Source: Anaspis maculata (Eukaryota; Arthropoda; Insecta; Coleoptera; Scraptiidae). Taken from it: DNA of 64,000 nucleotides. The notes beneath the pieces are model-generated. The model searched no databases. It had not been told where the DNA came from and worked only from the letters and a program-made list of their open reading frames with translations. Location: NCBI GenBank assembly GCA_949128115.1, contig OX421964.1, forward strand, positions 14,594,892 to 14,658,891. Direction: 5' to 3'. Of this stretch, positions 1 through 8,441 are shown piece by piece (position 1 is the first letter of the stretch; each line of letters starts with the position of its first letter). The position numbers were made by a program, and so were the translations under genes.

Positions 1-300
1 AGGTATCCGTCAATACTTTGTTACATGTTGGATTTATCAGATCAGGATAGTTACGTCAGAGAAACATCACAAAGCCTAATTTCTAGACTTTTATGGAAGT
101 ACAACATGGACACTGTTGGTGTCGCTAGAAGACCTGGCTCAAGTCAAAGACAAAAGACAACTGCACTGCAAGGCAAGATCGTTCAGTGCTCGAATAAATC
201 CCTTCGAGAATGCTACGATTTTGAGAAGTCGATTATGCAAGTTATCGATTGTTTGATGTTCTTTCATTGTATAGGTTTATTGTTGCAATAAATTTCTTCC
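1..300 (+). other. Unassigned 88-codon open frame at window edge
   Basis: An open frame runs from an ATG at 25 to a TAA at 289-291, and an AATAAA overlaps the stop (287-292). The predicted peptide starts MLDLSDQDSYVRETSQSL; I recognise no domain. The overlap of stop codon and polyadenylation-like hexamer would fit the last exon of a host gene or the 3' end of an element entering from the left, but the frame is short and there is no second copy in the window to show constraint. It may be chance. Confidence 0.25.
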
Positions 301-306
301 CAACCA

Positions 307-495
307 TCACCAGTATAATTTTTGACATATTTGTCTTGTCCTTTGGACAGCAGGCATAAGAATGTTTGCTGATTGAAGATGTCCAAACCATCCTCCATCC
401 CAGTCGGGTTTGCTCTGTGAAACATCCTTGCTATGAGAATATGGGTATGCGCCTTCTGTCCTGTGATTCAAAACAAATTTCGAATCTAGGCCCAT
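307..495 (-). other. Unassigned short minus-strand open frame
   Basis: A 62-codon minus-strand frame encodes a Trp/Gly/Gln-rich stretch including PDWDGGWFGHLQSANILMP. Its composition is less repetitive than the AT-rich surroundings, so it could be an exon or an old element fragment. No motif is recognised and no copy is seen elsewhere. The neighbouring interval 500-800 is AT-rich, with long A and T runs, and holds no gene I can support. Confidence 0.2.
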
Positions 496-759
496 GTGTT
501 CTTCAGCTATAGATTTCTCAAATAAACATAAGTGAAATCATACCTTATTACCAAATTTCAGTAGAAGCCGTTTGCAGAATCGACATCGAATTTTTTCGAT
601 TTTATGAAAAAACTCTAAAATTTTTGAAAAAAAGAAAACTAAATAGAAAAATTACTATTAGTCGACAGATTTTGACGCAGATTTTCTAAAAATTAACTCA
701 GAAAAAAACTGACATTTTTTCTGAAGCAGGTAGATGACTTCGAAAATTCACCGATTTTC

Positions 760-955
760 ACCTCTTCCTTTGGCACCCTGTATATCTTGCAAAATGCGAT
801 AGATGATTAAACTAATGAAACCACCTTGTAGCCAAAGAATAGTCCTATCAGGCAATGTTGATTTTTTTGAATTGGGTAATTTTTCCTTTAGTTACCTCTA
901 TTTGAACTTGAGCAACAATTTTCAATATCCTCATTTTTCGTTGGGCAGTTTATTT
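760..955. other. AT-rich spacer with a CACCCTGTATAT motif
   Basis: No coding feature is supported. The sequence ggcaccctgtatat near 772-784 resembles the outer end of the CAGGGTG palindromic elements found elsewhere in the window, but no matching left end is visible nearby. It may be an orphan terminus. A similar orphan, ggcaccctgtgtat, lies near 11851-11864. Confidence 0.3.
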
Positions 956-1740
956 GATTTGTGTGAAAATCATATCAATTTTGACAAAAAGTCACTCAAA
1001 AACACCTCTAAAGAATGCAAAAATGCCACACAAAGCACATGATTTGTTGAAAAGAGTCGTCAAATCTAGAAGAAGACGTGGAAAATGTGACTTGTTTCCT
1101 GTAAAAAAATATTGGATTTGTGTGAAAATAATCTCAACTTTGACAAAAAGTCATTCTTAAACCCCCTAAAGACTGCAAAAATGCTGCACAAATCACATGA
1201 TTTCTCAAAAACAGTCGCCAAATCTAGAAGAAAACGTGGACAAGGTGAGTTAATTCTTGACAAACTATTGGAATTTGTGTAAGAGATCGTCCCAAATTCA
1301 ACAAAAAGTCACTTTAAAACCCCTAAAGAATGCAAAAATGTTACACAAAGCAAATGATTTCTCAAAAAAAGTCACCAAATCTAGAAGAGAACGTGGAAAA
1401 TGTGAGTTGTTTTTGTCACACTATTAGATTTGTGTGAAAATCATCTCAATTTTGACAAAAAGTCACTCTAAAACCGTAAAGAATGCAACAATGCTACACA
1501 AATAACATGATTTCTCAAAAAAAAAGACACCGACTCTAGAAGAAAACGTGGAAAATGTGAATTGTTTCCTGCCACACTATTGGATTTGTGCGAAAATCAT
1601 CTTAATTTCGGCAAAAAAAAACACTCTAAAACCCCCTAAAGAATGCAAAATGCTACACAAAGTACATGATTCCACAAAAAGAGTCACCAAATTTAGAAGA
1701 AAACGTAAAAACGGTGAGTTGTTCCAGGATTTCTTTTTTA
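956..1740 (+). repeat. Tandem satellite, five units of about 156 bp
   Basis: The start of the unit (gatttgtgtgaaaat and variants) recurs at about 956, 1115, 1271, 1427 and 1583, giving periods of 159, 156, 156 and 156 bp. Each unit contains a fixed order of blocks: TTTGACAAAAAGTCA, AAAGAATGCAAAAATG, CACATGATT, and AATCTAGAAGAAAACGTGG. Units differ by substitutions and small indels, so this is an old array. Short open frames inside it are by-products of the repeat. The period is close to nucleosomal DNA length, as in many centromeric or pericentromeric satellites. Confidence 0.85.
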
Positions 1741-1759
1741 ATGGTTTGGTATTACATGC

Positions 1760-2510
1760 GTGATTCTGATAAAAAATGAGATCTTTCAAGTGACGTACTT
1801 CTAGAAAATATATACATGTATATACATGCATATGCCTATATGTGCACACCTCTACTCATGAGTTACCTGTAAAGGATCATAGAATCCAAATCTTGTGTTA
1901 TTCAGCAACTTATCGCTTGGCGTTCGGCGTGTCTTTGATTCAGCATTAGATATTTTTGATGCTGGAAAATAACGCAAGTTTCTCGATATTTTTACTACAA
2001 CATTTCAACTACCAGCAATAATACCCATAGCTATGTATTATTGTGTATATAACATTATAAGTAATTACCATGAGGATTGAGTTACCATTTGTTTATTTAT
2101 CTACAAGCGTTAAATAATACCCGTCACTTTTAGCACGTCGTCATGGGCGACGTGAAAAAATGATGATTCTGCGCATTCCTGTCATATTTTCAATAAATTC
2201 TGACATTTACCAAACATTTCAAAGACCATTGTAGATAGAATCCTGTACGATACACGCGTTAAAAGTGTCTTATTTTGTTCGCGGGGTTGCTCTACTCGCT
2301 AATGCTCGTTTCGCAAGCGTCCCCGCTCACAATATAATATCTGTCACTTTCAACACTAGTATCGTAAATAGCTATTATAGTTAAGACTATCTCTTTTTGG
2401 ACATAAATCAGTAGGTATAGGTAAATTTAGAAATGGATATTTCTGGAATAATGCCTCCGAACGTATCTAAGTAAACTATGAGTAAGCACGCTAGTGGTAG
2501 CAAGCAAGCA
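1760..2510. other. Non-coding stretch with small hairpins
   Basis: No gene is supported. It contains an alternating TACATGTATA-type simple stretch (about 1808-1848) and a GC-rich inverted pair GCGGGG...CCCCGC (about 2281-2332) in otherwise AT-rich DNA. Similar short blocks, taatacccgtcacttttagcac near 2107 and taatatctgtcactttcaacac near 2335, flank the GC hairpin as imperfect direct repeats. This may be a small unnamed element; I cannot assign it. Confidence 0.3.
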
Positions 2511-2535
2511 GTGGTGCTAGCAAGGTTGATAGATT

Positions 2536-2805
2536 TTGCGTAACAGAGTATTCAGAGATCCTTTTTTTCTAGATTTTTCAATTGCAAAATCCGCTAAGTT
2601 GAAACACGGTAGTTGGAAGCAACGCAACCCCCCTTTCTCGCCATTGATATACAAGGATTCAACATCCCGGAATTTGTTGCAAAAGAGATCACCTACATCG
2701 AAGGATTCGGATCTGAGAATTTCGGTCACTATCATCTGAAACCATCCAAACCATTTGCTGCATTGGACACAAGGAGCAAGAAAAATTTGATATATCTGAT
2801 CTGAT
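2536..2805 (+). pseudogene. Fragment of an unassigned protein with an IDIQGF motif
   Basis: The frame at 2613-2804 reads through the motif AIDIQGFNIPEFVAKEITYI and then GHYHLKPSKPFAALD. The order, an IDIQGF start followed by a F-V-KE strand and then an HY..KP..PF block, resembles a domain I recall from uncharacterised, repeat-associated arthropod proteins. I cannot name it with certainty. Upstream the frame is broken and no ATG context is convincing, so I treat it as a fragment of a mobile-element or multicopy gene. The alternative is a chance open frame. Confidence 0.35.
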
Positions 2806-2817
2806 CTATTGAGCTAG

Positions 2818-2915
2818 ATTCCTGTAAATGCCGGTAATACAGGTTTCTGTAATTTTATGCAGATGTCTGTGAATGCCGGTAAGGCAGGTTTCTGTACATG
2901 TCGGTAATGTTAGTC
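2818..2915 (+). repeat. Short imperfect tandem repeat
   Basis: The block TTTCTGTAAATGCCGGTAA and variants recurs about three times between 2818 and 2915. It lies directly before a GC-rich segment and has no coding potential. Confidence 0.55.
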
Positions 2916-2926
2916 CCGATGCGCGC

Positions 2927-2941
2927 CCGCTAGGTGGCGCT
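2927..2941 (+). promoter_or_regulatory. CTCF-like motif
   Basis: The sequence CCGCTAGGTGGCGCT matches the core of the animal CTCF binding motif (AGGTGGCGC in insects). It is a single sequence match in a repeat-rich setting, so binding is speculation. Confidence 0.3.
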
Positions 2942-3083
2942 ACTGCAGATGACCTTGAAGTGTGCCAGAAATGCCCTAGCCCCACTACTCACACCGTAAT
3001 AAGACTCACTCCGACTAGCCCAGAACAAGCCCAGAAAACGAAAGCCCGTTGCCCGCTGCTACAGCCATCGTGTAGTTCACCTA

Positions 3084-3519
3084 TCGTCTATATTTTCGAA
3101 AGTCTTTCTGACCTTATGCCCGCTCTATGAAAATTCGCAACGCAACCGCAACGCAGCCGCAGCCGCAACGCAGGTTTCTGATTGGCTCGCAAGGTATTCG
3201 CAAAGCCATCGCAATGACGCGAAAGGCTTGCGAGCCAATCAGAAACCTGCGTTGCGGCTGCGGCTGCATTGCGTAATTTCATAGAGCGGCCTTTAGCTTT
3301 CATTCGATCGATTTGATTGTTTGTTCATCTTGTGGAGGTAATGAAATTCTCTAGAACTAGTTTTCAGATTTTTGTAACCAATAAAAAAAAAATTGGGAGG
3401 TTTAAAAAAATCCGAAAAGTAATAGTTCTAGAGAATTTCATTATCTACAAGATAAAAAACCAATCAAGTCGATCGGATGAAAAATAAGGTCAGAAAAGAC
3501 TTTCGAAAATATAGGCGAC
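3084..3519. mobile_element. Palindromic MITE interrupted by a second MITE
   Basis: The outer arms TCGTCTATATTTTCGAAAGT (about 3084) and its near reverse complement (to 3519) enclose a second matching pair, CGATCGATTTGATTG...CAATCAAGTCGATCGG. The left arm is broken by a separate 171-bp element. No coding capacity is seen. This is a non-autonomous palindromic element of unassigned superfamily. Confidence 0.7.
3119..3290. mobile_element. GC-rich palindromic MITE nested in the preceding element
   Basis: The terminal inverted repeat CCGCTCTATGAAA (3120-3132) / TTTCATAGAGCGG (3277-3289) encloses a GC-rich inverted core built on GCAACGC and GCCGCA units and the palindromic block TTTCTGATTGGCTCGCAA. 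It sits inside the left arm of the 3084-3519 palindrome, so it arrived later. Superfamily unknown. Confidence 0.7.
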
Positions 3520-3612
3520 GGGACACCCCTCTCAGTGAGCACCTACAGTCTTATGATTGATATTGCAGAAATCCAGCGGCAGCCATCGCATACACCTATG
3601 CCACGGCCGAGG

Positions 3613-3965
3613 GCACTATGAGGGCGGCGCGAGCCAGAAATCGCCCGGTCATTCCGTATAGTATTTCGAATTTAGGAGTCGTCCTGGCAGGAGAGTACGA
3701 CCGGCAATTCACCTGCCACGGATCCATATTCCGTGCCGTTATAACCAACGGCACCTCCACTGCCGCGATATTTTGTTGCCAAAATCTCTTGGGACAGGTT
3801 GTTGGAGGGCGGCATAGAAGAGATTCACGCAGATGGCACCTTCAAAGTGCGGCCAGCCAGCTCGTCATCGCGACAGCTCCTGGTCCTTCACACCACTGTG
3901 GAAGACCATGTACGTATTATGTATTCTACAGGGTGGTCCAAGTCATAGTACAATAATTCACTATT
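3613..3965 (+). pseudogene. MULE-like transposase remnant, copy 1
   Basis: One frame (about 3795-3930) reads LLEGGIEEIHADGTFKVRP followed by a QLLVLHTTVEDHV strand. The arrangement DGTFK.. then QL..H is typical of MULE/FLYWCH-type transposase cores, where the Asp of DGTF is the first catalytic acid. Upstream sequence in another frame continues the match to the second copy at 9659, so frameshifts have occurred. Only the region around the first catalytic residue survives. The assignment rests on this motif alone and is tentative. The left boundary (gcactatgag) is shared with the second copy. Confidence 0.45.
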
Positions 3966-3966
3966 G

Positions 3967-4845
3967 GATAGTCCATCGAAATTGCCGGGCCCCAAAATTT
4001 TTGTGCCCACCCAGTGCACTATAATATTTTCATTTCGACGATAGTTTTGAAAAAAAAAATGAATAGAATGAATGAATATGTCAAAATAATGTTAACAAAC
4101 GCCGGAGCTCCAAGGAAGAACCTAATAAAGATCAGTGGGTAGATGCCTATACTTGAAAAAAAAAGTTGTAATTTAAGCCTTTCCAATATTTCTCTTCATC
4201 ATCCATCGCCTATTTCAGTGTTTTCAGTCATTTAGTTGTCAGTTTTCAACCACTATTTGTTCGAAAAGGTTGATTTGTCCGAGTAATTTTCAATACCTAC
4301 CCGAGAAGAGAGATGTGAAATAGCTTCAAAAAGAACATCGCGCGATTATTTTGGTGAATTTGAAAAAGATAAAAAGTTAGTAAAACTGATGATGAAGAAA
4401 CATATATTGCACAAGTTTCGACGTCTCGTTCTACCATAACCGTAAATTTAGATGCCTATGCCGATGAAGTTGCCGATGAAGAAATATACTTTTCGGAAAA
4501 TGAAGGTGATGACGACGATGACGACGGACAAACGCACAATTTTGACGAAAGAACATATTATCCGCGTACAAGTTCCAGTACTAAATCGGTATCGAATCGG
4601 TATCTATCTTACCAGCTTGAAAATACTTACCAGAAAAATTGAAAATAAGAAAAATTTCGCTTATTGGTAGGTACATAGTTTTTTCAATAAATTATTAAAA
4701 AATCAAAATAGGAAAAAACAAGTGACAATAATGTTCTTGGTATTATAATTATAATTATTATCATTTCAAAAAACTTTAGCCTGCGGCGGTCATTTCCTGT
4801 TGTGCCCACCACAGATTTTTTGGGCCCAGACCTGGCCCACCTGAC
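3967..4845 (+). mobile_element. hAT-like non-autonomous element, copy 1
   Basis: The segment begins ccaaaatttttgtgcccaccc and ends at the inverted counterpart gggcccagacctggcccac; a second copy is at 13167-13963. Internally, around 4320-4640, broken frames encode KRTSRDYFGEFEK followed by an acidic Asp/Glu-rich stretch and a Ser/Thr/Tyr-rich tail. The KR..DYF start resembles N-termini of hAT/ZMYM1-like transposases. No catalytic domain remains. Here the element abuts Gypsy RNase H on the right, and in the second copy it lies inside an RNase H frame. Confidence 0.5.
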
Positions 4846-5250
4846 AATAAAAGTCTAGCTCCGTGCCAGCGGGCAGCGGAAAGTAGCTGGCTACGGCAGT
4901 GCAAAATTCAGCGAAGTGGAGAGGCGTTACCACGTCAACGAACAGGAGTGCCTGACCATCGTTTGGGCCATCAAGCGATACAGGTGCCACCTGGAGGACA
5001 AGCCCTTCCTTTTGCGCACGGACAGCCGAGCTCTCTAGTGGTTGAATCGCTATTTGGACACCAAGTCGAAGCCCACGCGTCGAACTCTCCGACCATCTGA
5101 GCAGGAACCCAAGCGAAGAGCAAGCGAAACTTCGAATCCAGTCCGTTACTGGGAAAAGACCTGGAACAACAGCACATCGAACTCCCGGGCTTTGACGACT
5201 TTCCAGAAAATGATGGTACAAAAAGTGCTGACAGGTTACCTGCATAGGTT
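4846..5250 (+). pseudogene. Ty3/Gypsy RNase H fragment joined to RT fragment
   Basis: The frame encodes the RNase H landmarks ERRYHVNEQECL.IVWAIKRY and LRTDSRAL, followed directly by a stop (TAG) where W is expected. This is the middle of a Gypsy RNase H, with the catalytic Glu and second Asp present. After about 5190 the sequence changes to TTFQKMMVQKVLTGYLH, which is RT finger/palm sequence that should lie upstream of RNase H. Two Gypsy fragments are therefore joined out of order. The RT frame is interrupted at 5251 by a MITE and resumes at 5829. Non-functional. Confidence 0.8.
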
Positions 5251-5820
5251 CAGGGCCGTATTATAGCATGGTCTTTAGGGGCTGCAGCCCGGAGGCCTCC
5301 ATCACCTAAAGGGCCTCGAGTTTCTCAACTTTTTAAAAATTTCAAGTTTATGGTTGGAATTATTTAGCCATATTCGGCGTGGTTATATAAGGGAATGGTT
5401 ATGGTAATCACCATGCTTACCGTCAAATTGCTATGGTGGCAGCCAATAGGAAGGCCCGTTGTCCTAGCAATTTCATCTTGAGTACGGTGATTACCCTAAC
5501 CATTCTCTTATAGAATCAGGCCAAGTAGCTGTGAAAACTTGGAAAGTGATATTTTGATGAACTTAGACTTCAATGGCGCCCAGGAAATTTGTTTCCTTGA
5601 AACTGCGGAGAAGAAATCTTCAGTTTTTAGGAGCGAGTCTAATTTTCAACGGTACTGTAAAAAAATCTTTAGTTTTTTGCTATTTTTAAAACTGATGGAA
5701 AATCTTGCTTCTTCAATTTTGAAAAAATCAGTATTTTTGTAATTTTTTTCATAATGTTAGGGAGGGGGGTCTCATAATCTCTGTGAGCCCAGGGGCCTCC
5801 GACATGGTAATCCGGCCCTG
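5251..5820. mobile_element. hAT-type MITE with 8-bp target duplication, copy 1
   Basis: Ends CAGGGCCG...CGGCCCTG are flanked by the 8-bp direct repeat CATAGGTT (5243-5250 and 5821-5828). CAG-type ends with an 8-bp duplication define the hAT superfamily. Removing the insert restores the Gypsy RT reading order around HLDD. The element has no transposase and itself carries a smaller palindrome at about 5388-5512. The same element at the same RT position is seen at 15812-17379, so insertion preceded duplication of the region. Confidence 0.85.
5388..5512. mobile_element. Small palindromic MITE inside the hAT MITE
   Basis: The arms AAGGGAATGGTTATGGTAAT and the reverse-complement side ATTACCCTAACCATTC enclose a loop of about 70 bp. 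The palindrome lies wholly inside the 5251-5820 element and is also in the second copy (about 16937-17066). Confidence 0.6.
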
Positions 5821-5901
5821 CATAGGTTCTGTATGGTTCATCTCGATGACATAATTATCTACAGCGCCACGGCCGAAGAACACCTGCTGCACTGACGACT
5901 G
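5821..5901 (+). pseudogene. Ty3/Gypsy RT catalytic segment (HLDD)
   Basis: The frame reads RFCMVHLDDIIIYSATAEEH. HLDD at 5839-5850 is the RT catalytic box, with Tyr changed to His; the second copy retains YLDD (17398-17409). The frame continues from the RT fragment left of the hAT MITE and is broken again by the foldback element starting at 5902. Confidence 0.8.
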
Positions 5902-6658
5902 CACCTTTTCCAGTTGTAGTTCAGAAAATATCAGTTATATTTTAGATATCGTCAATTGAAGTTCAGAAGACGTCAATTGCATTTCAGATTCGTGAAATGT
6001 AGTTCAGAAAGTATCAATTTTATTTCAGATTAGTCAAATGTATTTCAGAAACAGTCAATTGTATTTCAGATTAATAAATTGAATTTGAGAAAGCGTCATT
6101 TGTATATCAGAAATGATCATTTGAATATCAGTAAGCGTGATTTGTATTTCGGAACATGTCATTTGTAGTTCAGAAAATAATTTATATGTAATTTATCAAT
6201 CAATGCAGCTCCAAGATAATTGTAGCATTGGTCGTTCTTCAATGCTGCGGAAGCCGGTCGTGCGATTAACACCCCCGCAGGCAACTTTTACACAGAAGAT
6301 GTGCCGAATATCTGCAGTTCATCATACAAGAAGATCAAGAGTTCGAAGCTGTGGCTGTGCAAAAGTGCCCCAATTTGCAGGAGTCCGAATAAAATTGATA
6401 CTTTCTGAACTACATTTTACTAATCTGAGATGCAATTGATGTCTTCTGAACTACAATTGACGTCTTCTGAACTTCAATTAACGCTTTCTGAAATACAATT
6501 GACATAATCTGATGTACAGTTCAAGTTTTCTGAACTACATTTGATGAATCTGGGATACAATAATTGACGCCTCCTAAACTACACTTGATCAATCTGAAAT
6601 TCAATTGACGATATCTGGAATACAATTGATATTTTCTGAACTACAACTGGAAAAGGTG
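5902..6658. mobile_element. Foldback element with ~24-bp subrepeats, copy 1
   Basis: Ends CACCTTTTCCAGTTGTAG...CTACAACTGGAAAAGGTG form long inverted repeats. Each arm is an array of degenerate units of about 22-26 bp built on GTCAATTGTATTTCAGA, roughly a dozen in the left arm (5915-6180) and their reverse complements in the right arm (6395-6645). The central ~200 bp is not repetitive and encodes a Gypsy-like scrap (YLQFIIQEDQEFEAV). Arms of short tandem repeats define foldback elements. It is inserted in Gypsy RT, which resumes at 6659. Confidence 0.8.
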
Positions 6659-6804
6659 TAGTACTCGAACGCCTTCAAAGCCACACACTCACGTGCAACC
6701 TGCAAAAGTCCAAAGTGAACTGAAGTAAGTACCTGAGGACATGTCGTGAGCGATCGGGGCAATTTCCCGCAGAAAAAAACACCTGGACAAAATCCACCTC
6801 TCGG
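6659..6804 (+). pseudogene. Ty3/Gypsy RT thumb fragment
   Basis: The frame reads ERLQSHTLTCNLQKSKVN, which normally follows the YLDD box by about 20-30 residues, and then degenerates around a KYL.. stretch with stops. It continues the RT interrupted by the foldback element. It ends at the Transib-like palindrome at 6810. Confidence 0.7.
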
Positions 6805-6825
6805 CGTCGCACAGTGGAACGACCG

Positions 6826-6901
6826 TGGCCAAGTGGTCGGACATCGGTCTCCCATGCCAAACGTCCCGGGTTCGAATCCGGTTGTCGGCAACTTTTTTTT
6901 C
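6826..6901 (+). promoter_or_regulatory. tRNA-like Pol III promoter and T-run in left arm
   Basis: TGGCCAAGTGG (6826-6836) fits the A-box consensus TRGYNNARNNG and GGTTCGAATCC (6869-6879) fits the B box, 43 bp apart start to start, as in tRNA genes. A run of T follows at 6893-6901, a normal Pol III terminator. The T stem pairs poorly, so a functional tRNA is unlikely. Transcription would run inward from the element end. Confidence 0.65.
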
Positions 6902-7898
6902 CTTCATTTTCTCGGTGATGCAAATATCAATCCCACCTTTTGTTGCAGTTCTTCAAATACTTCGATTTGAGCCATGCTCACGTCAAGGGGCATGCGTTTG
7001 TGGTTAATTACAAAAAAGTTACAGAACGATTTATAGCCGATGCAAGGCATCAAGAAAATACTCATAACTTCCAAAGTGGCACGTATAAGCAGGCGTTTTT
7101 TCATTCATTTTGAAGAGGAAGATCTCCTCTTTAAACTGATATAGATCATCAATTGGATCCCGTTGGAGACTTTGCGCAATTGACCATCTAAGTGAAGTTA
7201 GTGTCACAAATCAAGATTTGCGGGATTTGCCTCCATTTTGGAACAAGATTACTTGAAATTTCCAAGGACGATTTCAATTCTGTTTGAATTGTTTATTGGA
7301 CCAATGTATCAGCGTATGTATAGAATGTGAGTCCACAGAGCTTAGTCGCTTAAATCGATACAAAGGCCTACGGAAAGGTCTAGTTTCAGAACTTCATCGC
7401 TGTTTCATTCATCACTGTCATGTAATATGTAAATAAAAGGTGTATGTGGAGTTTTTTTGTGATTTATGAAAGCCAAGTCAGATGGCCGATACATTGGTCC
7501 AACAAATAATTCAAACAGAATTGAAATCGTCCCTGGAAATCTCAAGTAATCTTGTTTCAAAATGGAGGTAAATCCCGCAAATCTTGATTTGTGACACTAA
7601 CTTCACTTATATGGTCAATTGCGAAAAGTCTCCAACGGGATCCAATTGGTGACCTATATCAGTTCGAAGAAGAGATCTTGCTTTTCAAAATGAATGAAAA
7701 AACGCCTGCTTATACGTGCCACTTTGGAAGTTATGAGTATTTTCCTGATACCTTGCATCCGCTATAAATCGTTCTGTAACTTTTTTGTAATTGACCACAA
7801 ACGCATGTCACTTGACGTGAGCATGGATCAAATCGAAGTATTTGAAGAAGTGCTACAAAGTACGAGATTGATATTTGCATTACCGAGAAAATGAAGGG

Positions 7899-7972
7899 AA
7901 AAAAAGTTGCCGACGACCGGATTCGAACCCGGGACGTTAGGCATGAGAGACCGATGTCCGACCACTTGGCCA
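7899..7972 (-). promoter_or_regulatory. tRNA-like Pol III promoter and T-run in right arm
   Basis: On the minus strand TGGCCAAGTGG (7962-7972) and GGTTCGAATCC (7919-7929) repeat the A and B boxes of the left arm, followed by seven T (7899-7905). The two promoter-like units point toward each other across the palindrome. Confidence 0.65.
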
Positions 7973-7993
7973 CGGTCGTTCCACTGTGCGTCG

Positions 7994-8441
7994 CCCGTCA
8001 CCAAAAACAAAAAATCCAAGCTTTTTGAGAACGTGCCATTGGCTGCGCGAGAAGGTGTCTGATTGCCACGCCGCTTACCGATCATCTCTCCAGTAGACGA
8101 CGCTGCACCAGAGCCAGAAGTGCTATTCTGTACTCGTTCACCGACAGCTATCGGATCGGTAACTAGGTTATGAACCAATGGAAGTGAGTCCTGCCTAGAT
8201 AACCGACACCGACAAGTGTCGGTGGATGAGTACAGATAGAGTATTATACTTTTAAAAAAATATTTTTTTTTCGACGGAATCAGAAAATATATTTCAAAAT
8301 AACTGACCCGTATTTTTTCATTCAGCCAAAAAATCGTTTCCGTATGCGTGTTTCGCACCACGCCCGCCGCTCATTGGCTGGGAATTTCTAATTGGCCAAT
8401 AGGAAAAGGCCCGGGTGCAGAATACATAGACGCAATGTTAA
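7994..8441 (-). other. Conserved minus-strand open frame with CCAAT-rich upstream region, copy 1
   Basis: On the minus strand a frame (about 8190 down to 7995) encodes VHNLVTDPIAVGERVQNST and a Ser/Gly/Ala stretch, then GKRRGNQTPSRAANGTFSK. The second copy (18404-18809) keeps the same frame. No ATG is near the start, so it may be part of an exon. About 150-230 bp upstream (8360-8400) the minus strand has ccaatgagcgg, gggcgtgg and a CCAAT-type inverted pair in cctattggccaat, an arrangement like a CCAAT/GC-box promoter. I do not recognise the protein. Confidence 0.35.

Larger units (their letters stand above)
6810..7988. mobile_element. Transib-like palindrome with tRNA-like terminal repeats
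   Basis: The ends are CACAGTGG (6810) and CCACTGTG (to 7988), flanked by the direct repeat CGTCG (6805-6809 and 7989-7993). The related locus at 18404-18408 has one uninterrupted CGTCG, an empty site. Arms of about 500 bp (6810-7310 and 7488-7988) are inverted copies and the middle ~177 bp is unique. Each arm starts with a tRNA-like A box and B box followed by a T run. CACAGTG ends and a GC-rich 5-bp duplication are Transib hallmarks. No transposase is present. Superfamily assignment is inference from ends and target site. Confidence 0.8.

Noticed and set aside
3613..3956. Cys/His-rich 112-codon protein in the longest frame
   Set aside because: The better-supported reading is the MULE-like motif in a different frame; the longest frame has no domain and changes between copies.
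5915..6180. CRISPR-like array of short regular repeats
   Set aside because: The ~24-bp units are degenerate and adjoining, without unique spacers, and appear inverted on the other side of the element. This is a foldback element in a eukaryotic setting.
6820..6892. Functional tRNA gene
   Set aside because: A and B boxes fit, but the T stem and acceptor stem pair poorly, no anticodon arm is convincing, and the unit recurs inside transposon ends.
6810..7988. Pair of independent tRNA-derived SINEs in inverted orientation
   Set aside because: A single 5-bp duplication flanks the whole 1.2-kb structure and the empty site at 18404 lacks all of it, so it inserted as one unit; only genome-wide copies could reopen this.
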